From Pisaster brevispinus (taxonomy: Eukaryota; Echinodermata; Asteroidea; Forcipulatida; Asteriidae): a DNA stretch of 64,000 nt. The stretch spans positions 8,284,702 to 8,348,701 of the forward strand of contig JAMKCF010000004.1 in NCBI GenBank assembly GCA_023634235.1. The letters are read 5' to 3'. This document shows, piece after piece, positions 11,163 to 21,950 of the stretch. The position numbers and the translations under genes were made by a program. The notes below the pieces were generated by a model. That model worked only from the letters and a program-made list of their open reading frames with translations, was not told the DNA's origin and ran no database searches. The first letter of the stretch is position 1; every line of letters begins with the position of its first letter.

Positions 11163-12109
11163 GACACTTGTGTCTTTAGTTAAAGTTATTGTTGGGACTG
11201 GGACAAGAACACGCTACATGGAAGCACAGTTCATGTACTCAAGCAGGAGTGCAGAGTTATTGAAGAGTACACTATTGGTAATGCAATCAATGCAAGTGCA
11301 ATGCTCTGTCAGCCACTCCTGTAATGTACATATTAAGAGTCGTGTCTGTTTGCTGACAGTAGCTACAGTTTCATCACTTGTAGTGAGCTAGCTACACATG
11401 TTACATCAAAGCCAGTGATTTTAAGGTCGTTGTACTGAGCATCTCAACAGATATCTGCAAACTCTGAATCTGATTTCAAAAACCTTACAATATAATTTGG
11501 TTGTTTTAGATTATAATGGGGTCTTTGTAGGTTAAACGTTTCACCACTTGACCCAGAAAGAGTGAAGTAGAAAAAAGGGAAATTGGAGTTGTCATAATGG
11601 TTGTGGCACTTGATCTTATATTACAGTTGTGAACAAAATAACTCATAATGGTTGCCTAGTATTCACACACACACCCTCACACACACTCACGTTGTGTGTT
11701 AAAATGCAAAAACAGCTCACAAACAAACATGCCATCCTTTTTATTCTGTTGTCTTGGTGTTCCAACCTGCAGAGTCTATCCAGGGCGCATCAGATCCGGT
11801 TAGTGTCAGATGTTATTAGACGTTTTGTTTTTGTCTTCATGAAACCTCTTCGATCTCTAGAACCGTGTTAATGTTTGACAATGTCCATTTTTCCCCTAGA
11901 GGGTTTTCCATCGCAATTGTTTCTCATGTATTCTGCTCACCTTCGGCTGTTGCATTATTGATGTGGTTGTCATCTTCTTTAAAATAAACTAACAGCCCTG
12001 AGTTCTGCTGAGAGTTCAGCAGGAAATAATGGAAATAAGGAGTGAGACTTGATTTACGTACAATTTTGATAACATCCTCTAAAGAAGTCCTGAAATTCCA
12101 AGCACACAA
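11163..12109. other. No gene seen
   Basis: AT-rich, with an AC-rich patch near 11,660. Open frames at 11,170-11,391 and 11,629-11,871 are unremarkable. Confidence 0.35.
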
Positions 12110-12420
12110 TGAAGACACACTGGGGGGGGGGGCCACAAGACCATCGAGCATCAATAATGATCTGCTTTAAACTACAGTTTGACCGAAAATGGCGTCCAGC
12201 AACCTCGTTATCAAAGAAAACAAGTTCCTCCATGTCGCAACTCTCTCAATACACAGCCCGATATCCCTTCTTGACAAAAGGACCCCTCAAATTTCCAAAG
12301 AGTTCCGGAGCTCTGTAGAGTACACAATGAAGACAGAATGGGAGATGGGGGTTCGATATTCTTCATAATAATAGGCGAGCACAGGTTGGAAAAGAAAAGG
12401 CTAGAATATGTTACGGTTAT
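12110..12420 (+). repeat. Dispersed repeat, copy 1
   Basis: A G run is followed by ATGGCGTCCAGCAACCTCGT, TCGCAACTCTCTCAATACA and AGGCGAGCACAGGTTG. The same words in the same order occur at 28,060-28,320. The pair shows a dispersed family, not coding sequence. Confidence 0.5.
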
Positions 12421-13254
12421 TACAGAAAACCTCTTTGAAAATCAAGTAATCTTCTTTTTTTTTCCTCGGGGGAAACTATTTTATTCAATTAAGCATACAT
12501 CCTCTTGCAGATCACAATAAGAGGAAACATGTCAAATTTCAAATCAAATTTTGCGAGTTTGTCATTAGTGGTACCAATAAATTTTTCAAAATGAAAGGGA
12601 GGTTTTAGTTTTTTGTTTTTTTTAATGATATAAAGGATGTTTTACTGTCGTTCATATTCACTCTAAACATATGGTAGCGGTTTATCAGTAGAACTAAATT
12701 AAGGGCGGTCATTTTCTCATTCAGAATACCGAACAGTCATGCCTCGTGGTCGTAAATAACATTGATATCCAATTTATCATTGATCCATCCATTAACTTCG
12801 TTCCAAAAAGACGTAGAAAACTCGTACAAAATAGGTGGATCAAGCAAAACCAAGTAGGCCCCCTAATCTAGTTTGTCAGGAAATCATGAGGGATATATAG
12901 GACTTGTGAAAAGACAGTGTTCATGTTATGTGTGATCAACCATATACGTGAAAAAAACATACCTGCGAAAAATTGGGCTTATTCCGTTGTGTGAGTCGGG
13001 GAAAAATAGTGAAAAACCGATGCGCAACTTTCAGCGTGTAAACACATTGTCCTTAATTTTTGGTTGTAACAACCGAGATAGCAGTTTCATTTATTTATCT
13101 TTTGGTTTCTATGTACTATCTTCTCAAAATGACTTTATTTCAGAGGGAAACATTTCAAAGAATAAATGGGCCTAGTATGAACTTCACAATCAGGAAGCTT
13201 TCAGACGAAAACGAATCAAAGGTGTTTTTTTCTTCTCCAGAAATCCTTTGAATT
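12421..13254. other. No gene seen
   Basis: AT-rich sequence without recognised coding stretches or clear repeat structure. Confidence 0.3.
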
Positions 13255-13470
13255 TCCGCCCAATATTCCCTTAATAAAGCATCGTCAGCAAGGCAATGGA
13301 AGCAGCGGTCCAAAAACAACTCCAAAATTACCTGCTTCGCAACCATCTTCTATCAAACCCCGGCAGCTTGCCTTCCGTCCAGACCACATTACAGCTGATC
13401 TTCTTACCATCCGTCAAGACGCGAGGAAATGCAAGAAGTGGGACAGAGACTCAAAATGTAGATTTCCTTA
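13255..13470 (+). pseudogene. Decayed non-LTR reverse transcriptase fragment
   Basis: Two reading frames joined by a frameshift give RT-like sequence. First comes VQKQLQNYLLRNHLLSN (13,300-13,365), then after a shift LAFRPDHITADLLTI (13,370-13,415). This matches the known pattern of CR1/Jockey-type reverse transcriptases, where a short helix and leucine-rich stretch precede FRPxHST. The frame closes at 13,470. It is a fragment with no start and no catalytic motif left. Confidence 0.65.
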
Positions 13471-13644
13471 ATAACCAAACATACAAAACTAACTTTATTG
13501 ATTAAAAATTAATGACCAAATGCAAAACCGGTGAATGAAATACGGTAATGAAAAATAACCCCAATAAAATACACCTTTGGACCTTAAAACTGATCTTTTT
13601 GAAACCTAAACTTAAGCAAAGGAATCCCAGTGAACCCTAAACTA

Positions 13645-13988
13645 CAGGCATGCAACTCTTCCGCGTTTCCGCGGATTTCCGCGTTTTTGTAAAATGATCA
13701 GCGCTAAAATAAAAAAAATCGAAAAAAAAAACATAAATAAAAAAATTGTTGGCGATTTTTTTTTTAAAAAGCCTTATATATGCTTGGCAACAACAATGTA
13801 CAACCACAATAATGTGAAATAAGCCTAGTACATGCTAAGAATGCACCTAAGAGCATAATAAACCTCAAAATTTTCTAGGGTACCATTGTGGATCTCATGT
13901 CCCTTGGCGTTTTGGCTGCCTCGCTCCGCGCTTGCGTTGTGCCTTTGAAAATTTCCTCTTTTTTTTTCATCGGGCAGTTGCATGCCTG
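13645..13988. repeat. 344-bp MITE with 6-bp target duplication
   Basis: A perfect 13-bp inverted repeat, CAGGCATGCAACT, ends the element. Both sides are flanked by AAACTA (13,639-13,644 and 13,989-13,994). The left end is followed by repeated TTCCGCG words. No coding capacity. Confidence 0.8.
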
Positions 13989-13994
13989 AAACTA

Positions 13995-14944
13995 AGGGCA
14001 AATTAACAAACTGAACCCAGAACTCAGTGATAAAAAACTATAAACAAATTTATAGTTCAAAACACAAAAACACAGTAATAAAAAATCCCCCCCCCCAAAG
14101 AAACCATTAAAAAAAGCAGTGTCAAAGAATATTACAGATTAAGATTAAATTGGCTTTAAAACCTGTGTAAATCAAACAATAAGAAATACAACTGATTAAA
14201 ATACAGTTCTCCTATCAAATTTAAGAAACACAAAGTTAATAAACAATTAAATCAACGGTTATAAGAAAAGTTACCTTAAAGTAAGATCTTAAAAATACAA
14301 ATTGTAGAAATGAAATTCCAAAGAAATGCAGATATAATGATTGTCAAAATAATTAGCTAATTCAACAGCTTAATAATAAACAAAGTTTAAGCTTACCGAG
14401 TACATATGGCCTAACAGTATAAACTTGACGCAAGCAAAACTTAGAGAATTAAGTAAAAATCAAAGCTTCTTGTGATGGGAGGACACATAAATGTGGAGCG
14501 TTTCTTTGCGCTGCCAGGCTGCTATCTGAATGGGTCTTAACAAAGGAACACTGCACACGTGGCTCTAAATCAAAATGTGCTATTGTAATACTCCCATCAC
14601 AGTGTTATTTTACCGGGGGAAAACTGCCTAAGAAAATTATTACCAAGGGAGCGGAAACTAAAGTGACTAACCACACTACCAATGGTTATACAAGAGGGTT
14701 ATTGTTTAAACTACAAAGGATTCCTAAGAAATTAACTAAGGGGAGGGGGTAGCATATGCAGCAGAATTTGCACAAAATACATGTGACATGCAAAATTGTT
14801 TGTATTCATGGTTGATGGACATGATTTAATGTCCAGATTCCGACAATAATTCATTATTAGGTAGAAGAGTTTAAAGGGAAAAATAAACAGAGGAAGGGTA
14901 ACATCAACACTAGGTCTTTCTACACCTGTCACACTTGCATGGGT
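13995..14944. other. AT-rich stretch, no gene seen
   Basis: Very A-rich, with no recognised frames or repeats. If the RT pieces at 13.3 and 15.0 kb came from one element, this stretch replaced its middle. Confidence 0.35.
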
Positions 14945-15290
14945 AAAAAGCATCCAAGAAAGCTGCTCAAAGACTTGGAGCATTACTTGGAACATCAAGG
15001 GTAGGGCCACCGTCTATAAAGCCCAGGTGCGTAGTGTCATGGAGCATGCCTGCTTGTCCTGGGTAGGGCCACCGTCTATAAAGCCCAGGTGCGTAGTGTC
15101 ATGGAGTATGCCTGCTTATCCTGGGTAGGGCCACCGTCTATAAAGCCCAGGTGCGTAGTGTCATGGAGTATGCCTGCTTATCCTGGGTAGGGCCACCGTC
15201 TATAAAGCCCAGGTGCGTAGTGTCATGGAGTATGCCTGCTTATCCTGTATGAATGCTCCACAGACTATCCTCAGTCAACCCAAGGGAAAG
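14945..15290 (+). pseudogene. Decayed non-LTR RT C-terminal fragment
   Basis: Plus-strand frames read KKAAQRLGALLGT (14,956-15,000) and then, in each repeated unit, ATVYKAQVRSVMEYACLS, followed at 15,238-15,290 by MNAPQTILSQ. This is the conserved C-terminal end of CR1/Jockey-type reverse transcriptases, where a YKA-VRS-EYA-W motif precedes a short helix. The reading frame is destroyed by a 62-bp tandem amplification, because 62 is not a multiple of three. Confidence 0.7.
15001..15248. repeat. 62-bp tandem repeat, four units, inside RT relic
   Basis: GTAGGGCCACCGTCTATAAA starts at 15,001, 15,063, 15,125 and 15,187. Units are nearly identical: the first has GAGCATGCC and the rest GAGTATGCC. 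Low divergence means a recent expansion inside an older dead element. Confidence 0.9.
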
Positions 15291-15299
15291 TGCACAACT

Positions 15300-15940
15300 A
15301 AAACATAAACCATTGCCACTGTTTTCACCGAAACGTGATAGAATGACGCTACTAAAATAACAGTTTTTCTTTTTAAGTTTACTATTAAATGACGTTGAAC
15401 TATCCAGTCATACAGAGCTAGGCCTATCAATATGTTTTCAACACTGCATCTATTCTTGTGAGTTATTAATTCCTGGACACGTTTTGTCAGTTTGTAACCC
15501 CCCCCCCCCCCTCCAAAAAAAACCCACAAAAAACCCCAAGAGAACCCCCGACCTGCCTGCAGACGCTGTGTGTACAAACCAATGCATTAGGTTTGTCACT
15601 TCGAGAGAAAAAAACGGCGGCAGTGGACAGTTTTTACTTCGTAAAAATCCAAAAGTCAAAAGTCAAAAGTGTAATTAATAAATGTTCGTGTATAAGAAGG
15701 CTCTGAAACTTGTTAAATGTTAATATTAATAATATTAATAATAATTAAAAAAGGTTGTGCAAAATTTTATGACTTTTCACATGGTTGTTTTACCCATTTG
15801 TCACAAAACGACAACGATTTGTAAAATGTTTAAACAGAGAAGTTAGAGTTTTAAATTCATATAAAAACAACCCCACTCCAAAAAAACAAACCGAAAAACA
15901 AAAACCCTAAAGAACCCCCCCCCCCAAAAAAAAAACCCCA

Positions 15941-15971
<31 letters not shown>

Positions 15972-16128
15972 CCAAAACCAACCCATTATAACATTCATAT
16001 GCCCAATACAAGAACATGGCTTGGAGCCTTACTGGCGTAGGATTTTCAAATACAGATGAAATTGTAATTCGACACAACAAGCATAGACACGAAACATTTG
16101 ACCCCAAGCTGATCCAAAGCTTCAATAC
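15300..16128. other. Intergenic, 3' side of P450 gene
   Basis: Holds a C run near 15,499, an (AAC)n microsatellite at 15,942-15,972 and AT-rich DNA. On the minus strand it is the 3' flank of the P450 gene. No downstream gene is seen. Confidence 0.4.
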
Positions 16129-16310
16129 TTATGAACGTCCGGTGGCGCACAGTTCGTAAGGTCCGGGGCTGAGTACAATACCAGCTGATCCATCCTGCGA
16201 CGGGATTGGTTTACCCGCTGGAAAAGTAACGGTGAATTGTTGGAGGATGTTGACAAAGAAAAGAAAGAGCTCGGTTTTAGCGAGATTTTCACCCAAGCAG
16301 GCTCGGCGAC
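16129..16310 (-). CDS. P450 exon 6 (heme cysteine, stop)
   Basis: Residues 443-502 and TAA. Acceptor CTATCTACAG. It starts with [15 protein letters not shown], where the cysteine is the proximal heme ligand, and runs through the C-terminal beta region to CATGRS. Confidence 0.92.
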
Positions 16311-19300
16311 CTGTAGATAGTTGCAAAATAAAATTGAATGTGAGAAAATTCACTTCAAATTAGTGTGTTGTTTGCACTTCAATTACACTGCTGAGAAATT
16401 ATAAACCGAGTGTCATTTGAGCTTTGTTGCCGAATGCATGATTGTATAGGTACATTATAAACGCCCTTTGCATTTAAAAGGTCGCCCAAACGGATAAAAA
16501 AAAGCACACGATCATTATTTCAGCTTGCAAGGTGGCCATTTAGCGCAGTAATTCTTATCGCAAAAGAAACTAAAAGTCATATACCTGTACCAAACGGGAT
16601 GAGTGATTTGTGTTGAACGACACTCTTGCCATCAGCAGAGAGGAATCGGGTTGGGTTGAATTTCTCTGGCTCTGTCCACGTATCAGGGTCATGATGCACC
16701 GCCCAAATGTTGACGAATACGCCTATAAATAATAACAAGACCCCCCCCAAAAAAAAAAAAAAAAAAAGTTTTAATGGAGTTAGATATAGGGTACACTGGG
16801 GTGAGATGGGACAGATAACCGGTTTTTGGATAAGAGAAATTGAGTTTTACCTAGTGTCACGTGGGCTTCCCTTTACTAAAAGGATGTATGTATTTTCATC
16901 TTTTAATGAAATTGTAAGGGTTTTTTACAGTTATTCTAAAACGTTACTTTATAAATTTTAATTTAGTGTCACGTAATTTAATGTCCCATTAATTTGGGCA
17001 TAATGGGACGCATGCACTCTCTCCATGATGGGTGAAAGTGGAATATTAAATATAAATTTTTGACAAATCGGGTCAAATTGAGGCAAGATTGGACAAAAAG
17101 TAAGTTACACAAAATTGTTTTAAAACAAAGTTATAATACTCAACAGATATTTACACCTTTTAGTAAAAAAATTTTTTTTTAAATGCAGTTGTGCTTTAAA
17201 CGATTAAACGTATCCCATTTTATCCTAACCGTTCATAATTCATGAAGTTTTTGACATTTGACTCATTTTACCCACTAAAATTACTTCTAGGGTAAAACGG
17301 GACAGATCACACAAATCACCCAGATAAATAGTGCCGCATTCAATCGGTCTGTGTTTCTTCCAGCAGACAGTTGCGCCATTTCTGAATAATGTGCTCACAA
17401 AATAGGCAAAGACCTGTGCGTGTTGTAAATAAATCTTGATAGTCCTTCAAAAATACCCGTGGACACTGGTAACCCGCACGATTATTCTGACGCGTGGAAA
17501 TTTGACAAAAGACTGGTACTTTTTTTATCCTGCCACTCACTCTAATAAAAAAAAATTTAAAAACCTAAAACCTGAAAAACAAAACCGGTGGAAGGGCGAC
17601 CCAAAGAGACAGACTACATATGGACGAAACTTTTTTGCAGAAAAGTGGTTTGCCATTGAGTAAGCATACTATATCCCATCTTGCCCTGTGTACCATCTTC
17701 CCCTGGTGTACCCCAGGCAATGAACTTGAAGTACAAACTTGAATTATTATTATTATTATTTGTTTTAAATACTTGCTTAATGGAGTGCCATCATTTGGTT
17801 TTTGTCACGTAATGCTTATTAAAGGCAACATTATAAAGAAAGATTCAATAAAAGCCACCCGTGGAAGTTTCAGGTGAATACAGTGTCCACTTGCTGATGA
17901 GCAAACAGCAGAAAGCTGTCTCGCAGTATCTTCACACGAACGTCGAATCCATCCTCGCTTAGCGAGGTGGTAGGGGAAACCAGCCGCATCTCTGGCCACA
18001 AAAGGACACAAACCCTCAGAAATCTGAGAAACGATTCAGGCATGAATCATTTCGCAGATCCAAAATGATTTTATTGACATCTAATATTCATGTAGGGGCA
18101 TTCCAGACGAAATAATTTCGGAGGATGCTTACTGCCATAAAACACAAAGCTTTCCTAGGAAAAACAATCTGGGGTCACGATGACCCTACCTTAAAACAAG
18201 TCAAATTAATGTACCCCCTCTGTTGTGTGGGAAAATTGTCGCCCCTTCGATCGATTTTTTTTGTTATCAAGTCGTAAACCACGATTTTGTTTAACTAAGC
18301 AGCTAATTCAGTAACTTACACGTCTTCTTCGGAACGGTGTACCCGTCCAACATGGTTTCTTCCTTCGTCTGATGAGGAACAGCTAAAGGAACCACAGGGC
18401 GCATGCGCTGAATCTCCAATATAACGGCATTGGTGTACGGCATATTAGAACTGTCTGCATTTAATGGCTGACGACTCCCTCCAATGACGTCGTCAATCTC
18501 AGACTGAACCTTTTGGGTAAAACGGTGTAGAAACCTTTAATCGGAAAGATCCGCTACATTCATGCATAAAATCGATATTTTCTGTCATAAATTACCTGGG
18601 GTGTGTTTTGGTGCTTACAGACATACGACGCTGCACTCTAAAATCTCTATGGTCAGAATTGACCCGGAATCAGAGTCCAAGGGGACTTGACCCATTTCCG
18701 GGTCAGGCTGATCCAGTTTAACGAATGGGATTTGTACTACTGTGTGAGGTTGACCCATGTATCATTTTGTTACTTCCACGACATAATCATCCAAAAATGG
18801 ATCTGGCCCCAAGGGAACAAGAATCCAACACAATTACGAACTGTAGAGTGTAGAGCTATAAAGCACGGGTAACCAACATTGAGGGTCTATGGGTACTTGC
18901 ATATTTTGACAAGACCTGTAGCTATATGCATGAAGCAATCTTTTAGAAGAGGTGAAACAAGCAAACAACACACAGTCTGTGACAAATTCCAAATGGCTCT
19001 GTACCTTTTTTTGCATATCAGGATGGATAGCCATAAACATCAAAGCCCAAAGCAGAGAATTGGTGGTCGTATCAGTACCAGCGATGAATAAATCTACAAC
19101 ACTTCGAGCAAGTGCACCGTCACTGAAGATATCCTTGTCGTACCGGCCGCCATGTTTATCCTTGCTTTCTGACCGCTTGACCTCAGTAATTCCCATGTCA
19201 ATAATATCCCTGATGTTATTTTCATCATACGTTTTATGATGGTCCTACAAATTTAATGTAAATACAAAAAATGTGTTAAATAATATTGACGAGCCGAGTT

Positions 19301-21017
19301 TTTATTTTTACTGAAAATTTTATTAATTTCATAAATACGCAGTCAAATCAACGGACAATTCACCACTTCGTTTAAACAAGATTTTTTGTCGTTGTTTATT
19401 TCGTTGTTTTTGGTTTTTGCTTTTAGAAACTATTCAACCTCACTTTTGTGCACACTTGATTTCGTTGTTCTCAGGTTCGATTCAGTCATATAAAATTGTT
19501 TTAATCAGAAAAGGACGTTCCAAACAAACCTTGCTTTAGAAATACAGTGATAAATGGGCACATTGCCTTCAACTACCTCAAAAGTTTGACGTTCTGATTT
19601 GCTCCTTGTCTTTGTTTAAGAGTTTTTCATTCACAAAAACTCCCACAGTGTTGTGTAATTAGTTAGCAGTAGTAAAAAAAAATATAGTAATCATAAATTT
19701 TCCTCCTAGACATACAACCAGCGGAACATACGGTACACTATTTTCGGGAGTAAAAAAAGAAAAAGGGTTCAACAAAATAGTGGACCGTGTTCTGTTTTTA
19801 AAAAAACCACACAGTTTCAAGGGATACTTGTGTGAGTCATTATGTTCTACTGTTCAGAAATCTTCCATCCATATTCATGTTATAATGAATGCTTTTTATA
19901 GCGCCCAATCCAAAGGGTATGGGCCCCTTTTACCAGGCGAGTAACTTTCACTTCCCGAAGAACGTGGCGGTGCTCTGTCAATATTCCGATCTATGGGAGG
20001 TTGTGTTTTAGAGACAGCCACCATGAAATATGTTATGGTTGAAAGAACATTGTAAAAACAATAAACAAAATAAGTATGTAAACAAGTGTCTTTAGGTAAA
20101 ACCCCCACATTCTGAATGATTTAATGGCTTATATTACCTGAACGATTCCACAGACAAAATCCATGAGCATTTGGGACTGCGTTTTTGACCGATCAATGAA
20201 TGTTGTGTACTCAGCCCATTTTAATATTTTACTGGTTGACGTGAGACTGTTTTGAGATAAACGTTCTCGGGTACTACCAATAAGCTTGGCGAATTTGAGG
20301 TCTGAGTAGTTGAACCTGTAGCCGAAGCATATTTTGCAAATGATGTTGGAGACGGCATTGTTGACAAGATGAGCTGGATCAAATGGTTTTCCTTCTTGGC
20401 CTGCGAAACCGTCGAGGAGGTACCGTGATTCCTCGTTGATGGAATGCTCAATGCTTTTCTTGCCCATACCAAAGCTTCTCAGAGCTCCAAGACCGAAGCG
20501 ACGACGCTCCTTCCAGATGGGGCCATTTTCAAAAATGAAACTGCCTGTTATAAAAAAGAAGTTTAAAGCCACATTGTTGTACTTCCATAAATGTATACAT
20601 TTCCGCACAAATCATTATCGAGTAGTTCAGTTGAGCATGTTGTTAATTTTGTCAAGAAGAATTACCTTTTACTCCCAGTAGCACAGCAAAGCTTGTAGCA
20701 AATCTGTCAGAGAAGACATCAGCTTGCTCATGCAAGGCCTTCTTGATGCTGCGTAAATCATTCAGAACAATGAAGAGCTTACGGCCAAGACGAACGCTAA
20801 ACACTTCTCCAAACTGCTTGGACCATTTGGTAAAAGCAATGTGAGTTTGTCCTTTTTTGACGTTGAGCGCACAGCCTACAACTGGCCAACTAGTCGGTCC
20901 TGGTGGAAGATTCCCCGGCTGGTGAATCCAGTACAGTCCAATGAAGAACACGACGAGGAAGAGCACAGCCGTTTGCCAACCAACCATTTGGAGTAAATCA
21001 ACGATTTGGTTAAACAT
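16129..21017 (-). CDS. Cytochrome P450, CYP2 clan, six exons
   Basis: The complete gene has exons at 21017-20666, 20544-20138, 19244-19005, 18509-18320, 16722-16585 and 16310-16129. All introns are GT-AG (phases 1, 0, 0, 1, 1) and the total is 502 residues, normal for the family. Visible landmarks: an N-terminal membrane helix (about 12-32), the LPPGP hinge, WKERR of helix C (128-132), AGTDTT of helix I (308-313), EIQR of helix K (365-368), a PEKF segment and the heme loop [10 protein letters not shown] with ligand Cys447. By family knowledge it is an ER-bound monooxygenase using O2 and electrons from P450 reductase on small lipophilic substrates. The substrate cannot be told from sequence. 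No lesion is seen, so it is probably functional. The exact subfamily (for example CYP2U-like) is open. Confidence 0.93.
16585..16722 (-). CDS. P450 exon 5
   Basis: Starts within Cys397 and ends within Gly443. Acceptor ATTTATAG and donor ACAG|GTATAT. It encodes the segment [20 protein letters not shown] and the start of the heme loop, PFGTG. Confidence 0.92.
16789..17713. mobile_element. 925-bp inverted-repeat element in P450 intron 4
   Basis: Starts GGGTACACTGGGGTGAGATG; the reverse complement of the right end reads GGGTACACCAGGGGAAGATG. Variants of GGGACAGAT and TCCCATTTTATCC recur inside in both orientations (16,805, 16,985, 17,215, 17,295, 17,670). No transposase frame is present, so it is non-autonomous. 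The duplicated P450 relic at 29 kb has no such insert at the matching place. Confidence 0.7.
17714..18319. other. P450 intron 4 remainder
   Basis: Contains GTAATGCTTATTAAAGGC with flanks (about 17,790-17,880), which recurs diverged at 29,735-29,810 as part of the gene duplication. The rest shows no feature. Confidence 0.5.
18320..18509 (-). CDS. P450 exon 4
   Basis: Residues 334-396 plus one base. Acceptor CCCAAAAG and donor ACGT|GTAAGT. It encodes the ExxR helix K (EIQR) followed by [10 protein letters not shown], the usual substrate-side loop. This exon is too short to stand out as an open frame and was located by joining phases. Confidence 0.9.
18510..19004. other. P450 intron 3
   Basis: Intron of 495 bp between helix I and helix K exons. 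No repeat structure was recognised beyond GACCCGGAAT and TTCCGGGTCA words in opposite orientation near 18,660-18,705. Confidence 0.6.
19005..19244 (-). CDS. P450 exon 3
   Basis: Residues 254-333, 80 whole codons, acceptor TTTGTAG and donor AAG|GTACAG. It carries helix I with AGTDTT, the oxygen-activation threonine motif. Confidence 0.92.
19245..20137. other. P450 intron 2, partly duplicated at 33.8 kb
   Basis: Intron of 893 bp. The segment about 19,640-19,890, with GCGGAACATAC and TTTCAAGGGATACTT, reappears at about 33,830-34,130 in the same orientation. The first part holds a short fragment reading TTTTTATAGCGCCC, typical of a retroposon 3' end on the opposite strand. Confidence 0.55.
20138..20544 (-). 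CDS. P450 exon 2
   Basis: Residues 118-253. It follows a 121-bp intron with acceptor TTATAACAG, and the donor is CAG|GTAATA. It contains the helix C WxxxR motif (W128, R132), whose arginine contacts a heme propionate in the family. Confidence 0.92.
20666..21017 (-). CDS. P450 exon 1
   Basis: Residues 1-117 plus one base. The start is the ATG at 21,017; it is followed by MFNQ, a hydrophobic anchor and the LPPGP hinge, and no in-frame alternative upstream is needed. The donor is AAAG|GTAATT. The TATA-like box lies just upstream. Confidence 0.9.
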
Positions 21018-21054
21018 GATGAGTATTTTTGTTTTTTTGTTTTTGGGGGGTGGA

Positions 21055-21062
21055 ATTTTATA
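21055..21062 (-). promoter_or_regulatory. TATA-like box of the P450 gene
   Basis: TATAAAAT on the minus strand, 38 bp upstream of the start codon. If used, transcription would begin only about 10 bp before the ATG, giving a very short 5' UTR; an upstream non-coding exon is the alternative. Confidence 0.35.
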
Positions 21063-21950
21063 CGTTTTGGTTGATGAGACTATTAGCTTCTTGTGTTTTC
21101 CACTTCCACTTAAAAACGTTTGATTAATACCAGCTCCATACAGTGTCAGGTCTATCTTTTTTTGTACCTTTGGTCACAGGCACAATCAACACGGTGACTT
21201 TGAACTTGTCAAAAGTCTGGGTTCTCTTTGAACATTGTGTTCTTTTGATTATCAAAATTATTATCTTGTGACATTTTACCTGATTTGTGGCCTTAAAGAG
21301 AGGGTCATAGATTGGTTAGTGTCAACGTAAAGCTGATGTATTGACAAAGTTGTCAACAACTATCTTACATTACCATCTTTACAAGCTTTCGGATACAAAT
21401 TACAAATGTTTTTGTTCGTGGTCAATACCAAAGTAAGACCCTACTTTTAATGAGTTGCAGATTTGAGCTGAGTAAACAGGCTTTTTATCTCCTGACATTT
21501 TGCCTACTTCTGCGATTCTTTTGTGAAATACGTCACCGAGTTGGTCGAGTTACTCAGGTCGAGTTACTCCTAAAGAAAAAAACACAAACATAAATGACAG
21601 TCATGGTGCTATTATGGCTCCCTTGAAATCAAACGGGAACATATCGAAATCAGTCCACCCTAAATCACAATAATAATCTATTGAAACGATTACTATACGG
21701 TTGCCGTTTTCTCCTCTAGCTAAGAAAGTCACTCAAATTTAGGGCAAAGTTCCCCTTCAGTGTCGTTTTAAATAATGGACAATGTTACGTCTGATCAACT
21801 CATTTGGGGTTTTACCAACTTAAGCGGTTCGCGCGACAGCGAAGTTACCCCGAAAAATGGGAATAACTACATGACGATGAAAGGACAATCCGGCACGGAC
21901 AATTTGGTTCAGGTCCAGACGTTGTATACAATCACAATTTACAAATAATA
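21063..21950. other. P450 5' flank, no gene seen
   Basis: AT-rich upstream region of the minus-strand P450. I see no conserved regulatory module that I can name. Confidence 0.4.

Noticed and set aside
15001..15248. CRISPR-like repeat array
   Set aside because: The units are contiguous without distinct spacers and come from a retrotransposon coding segment in an animal genome.
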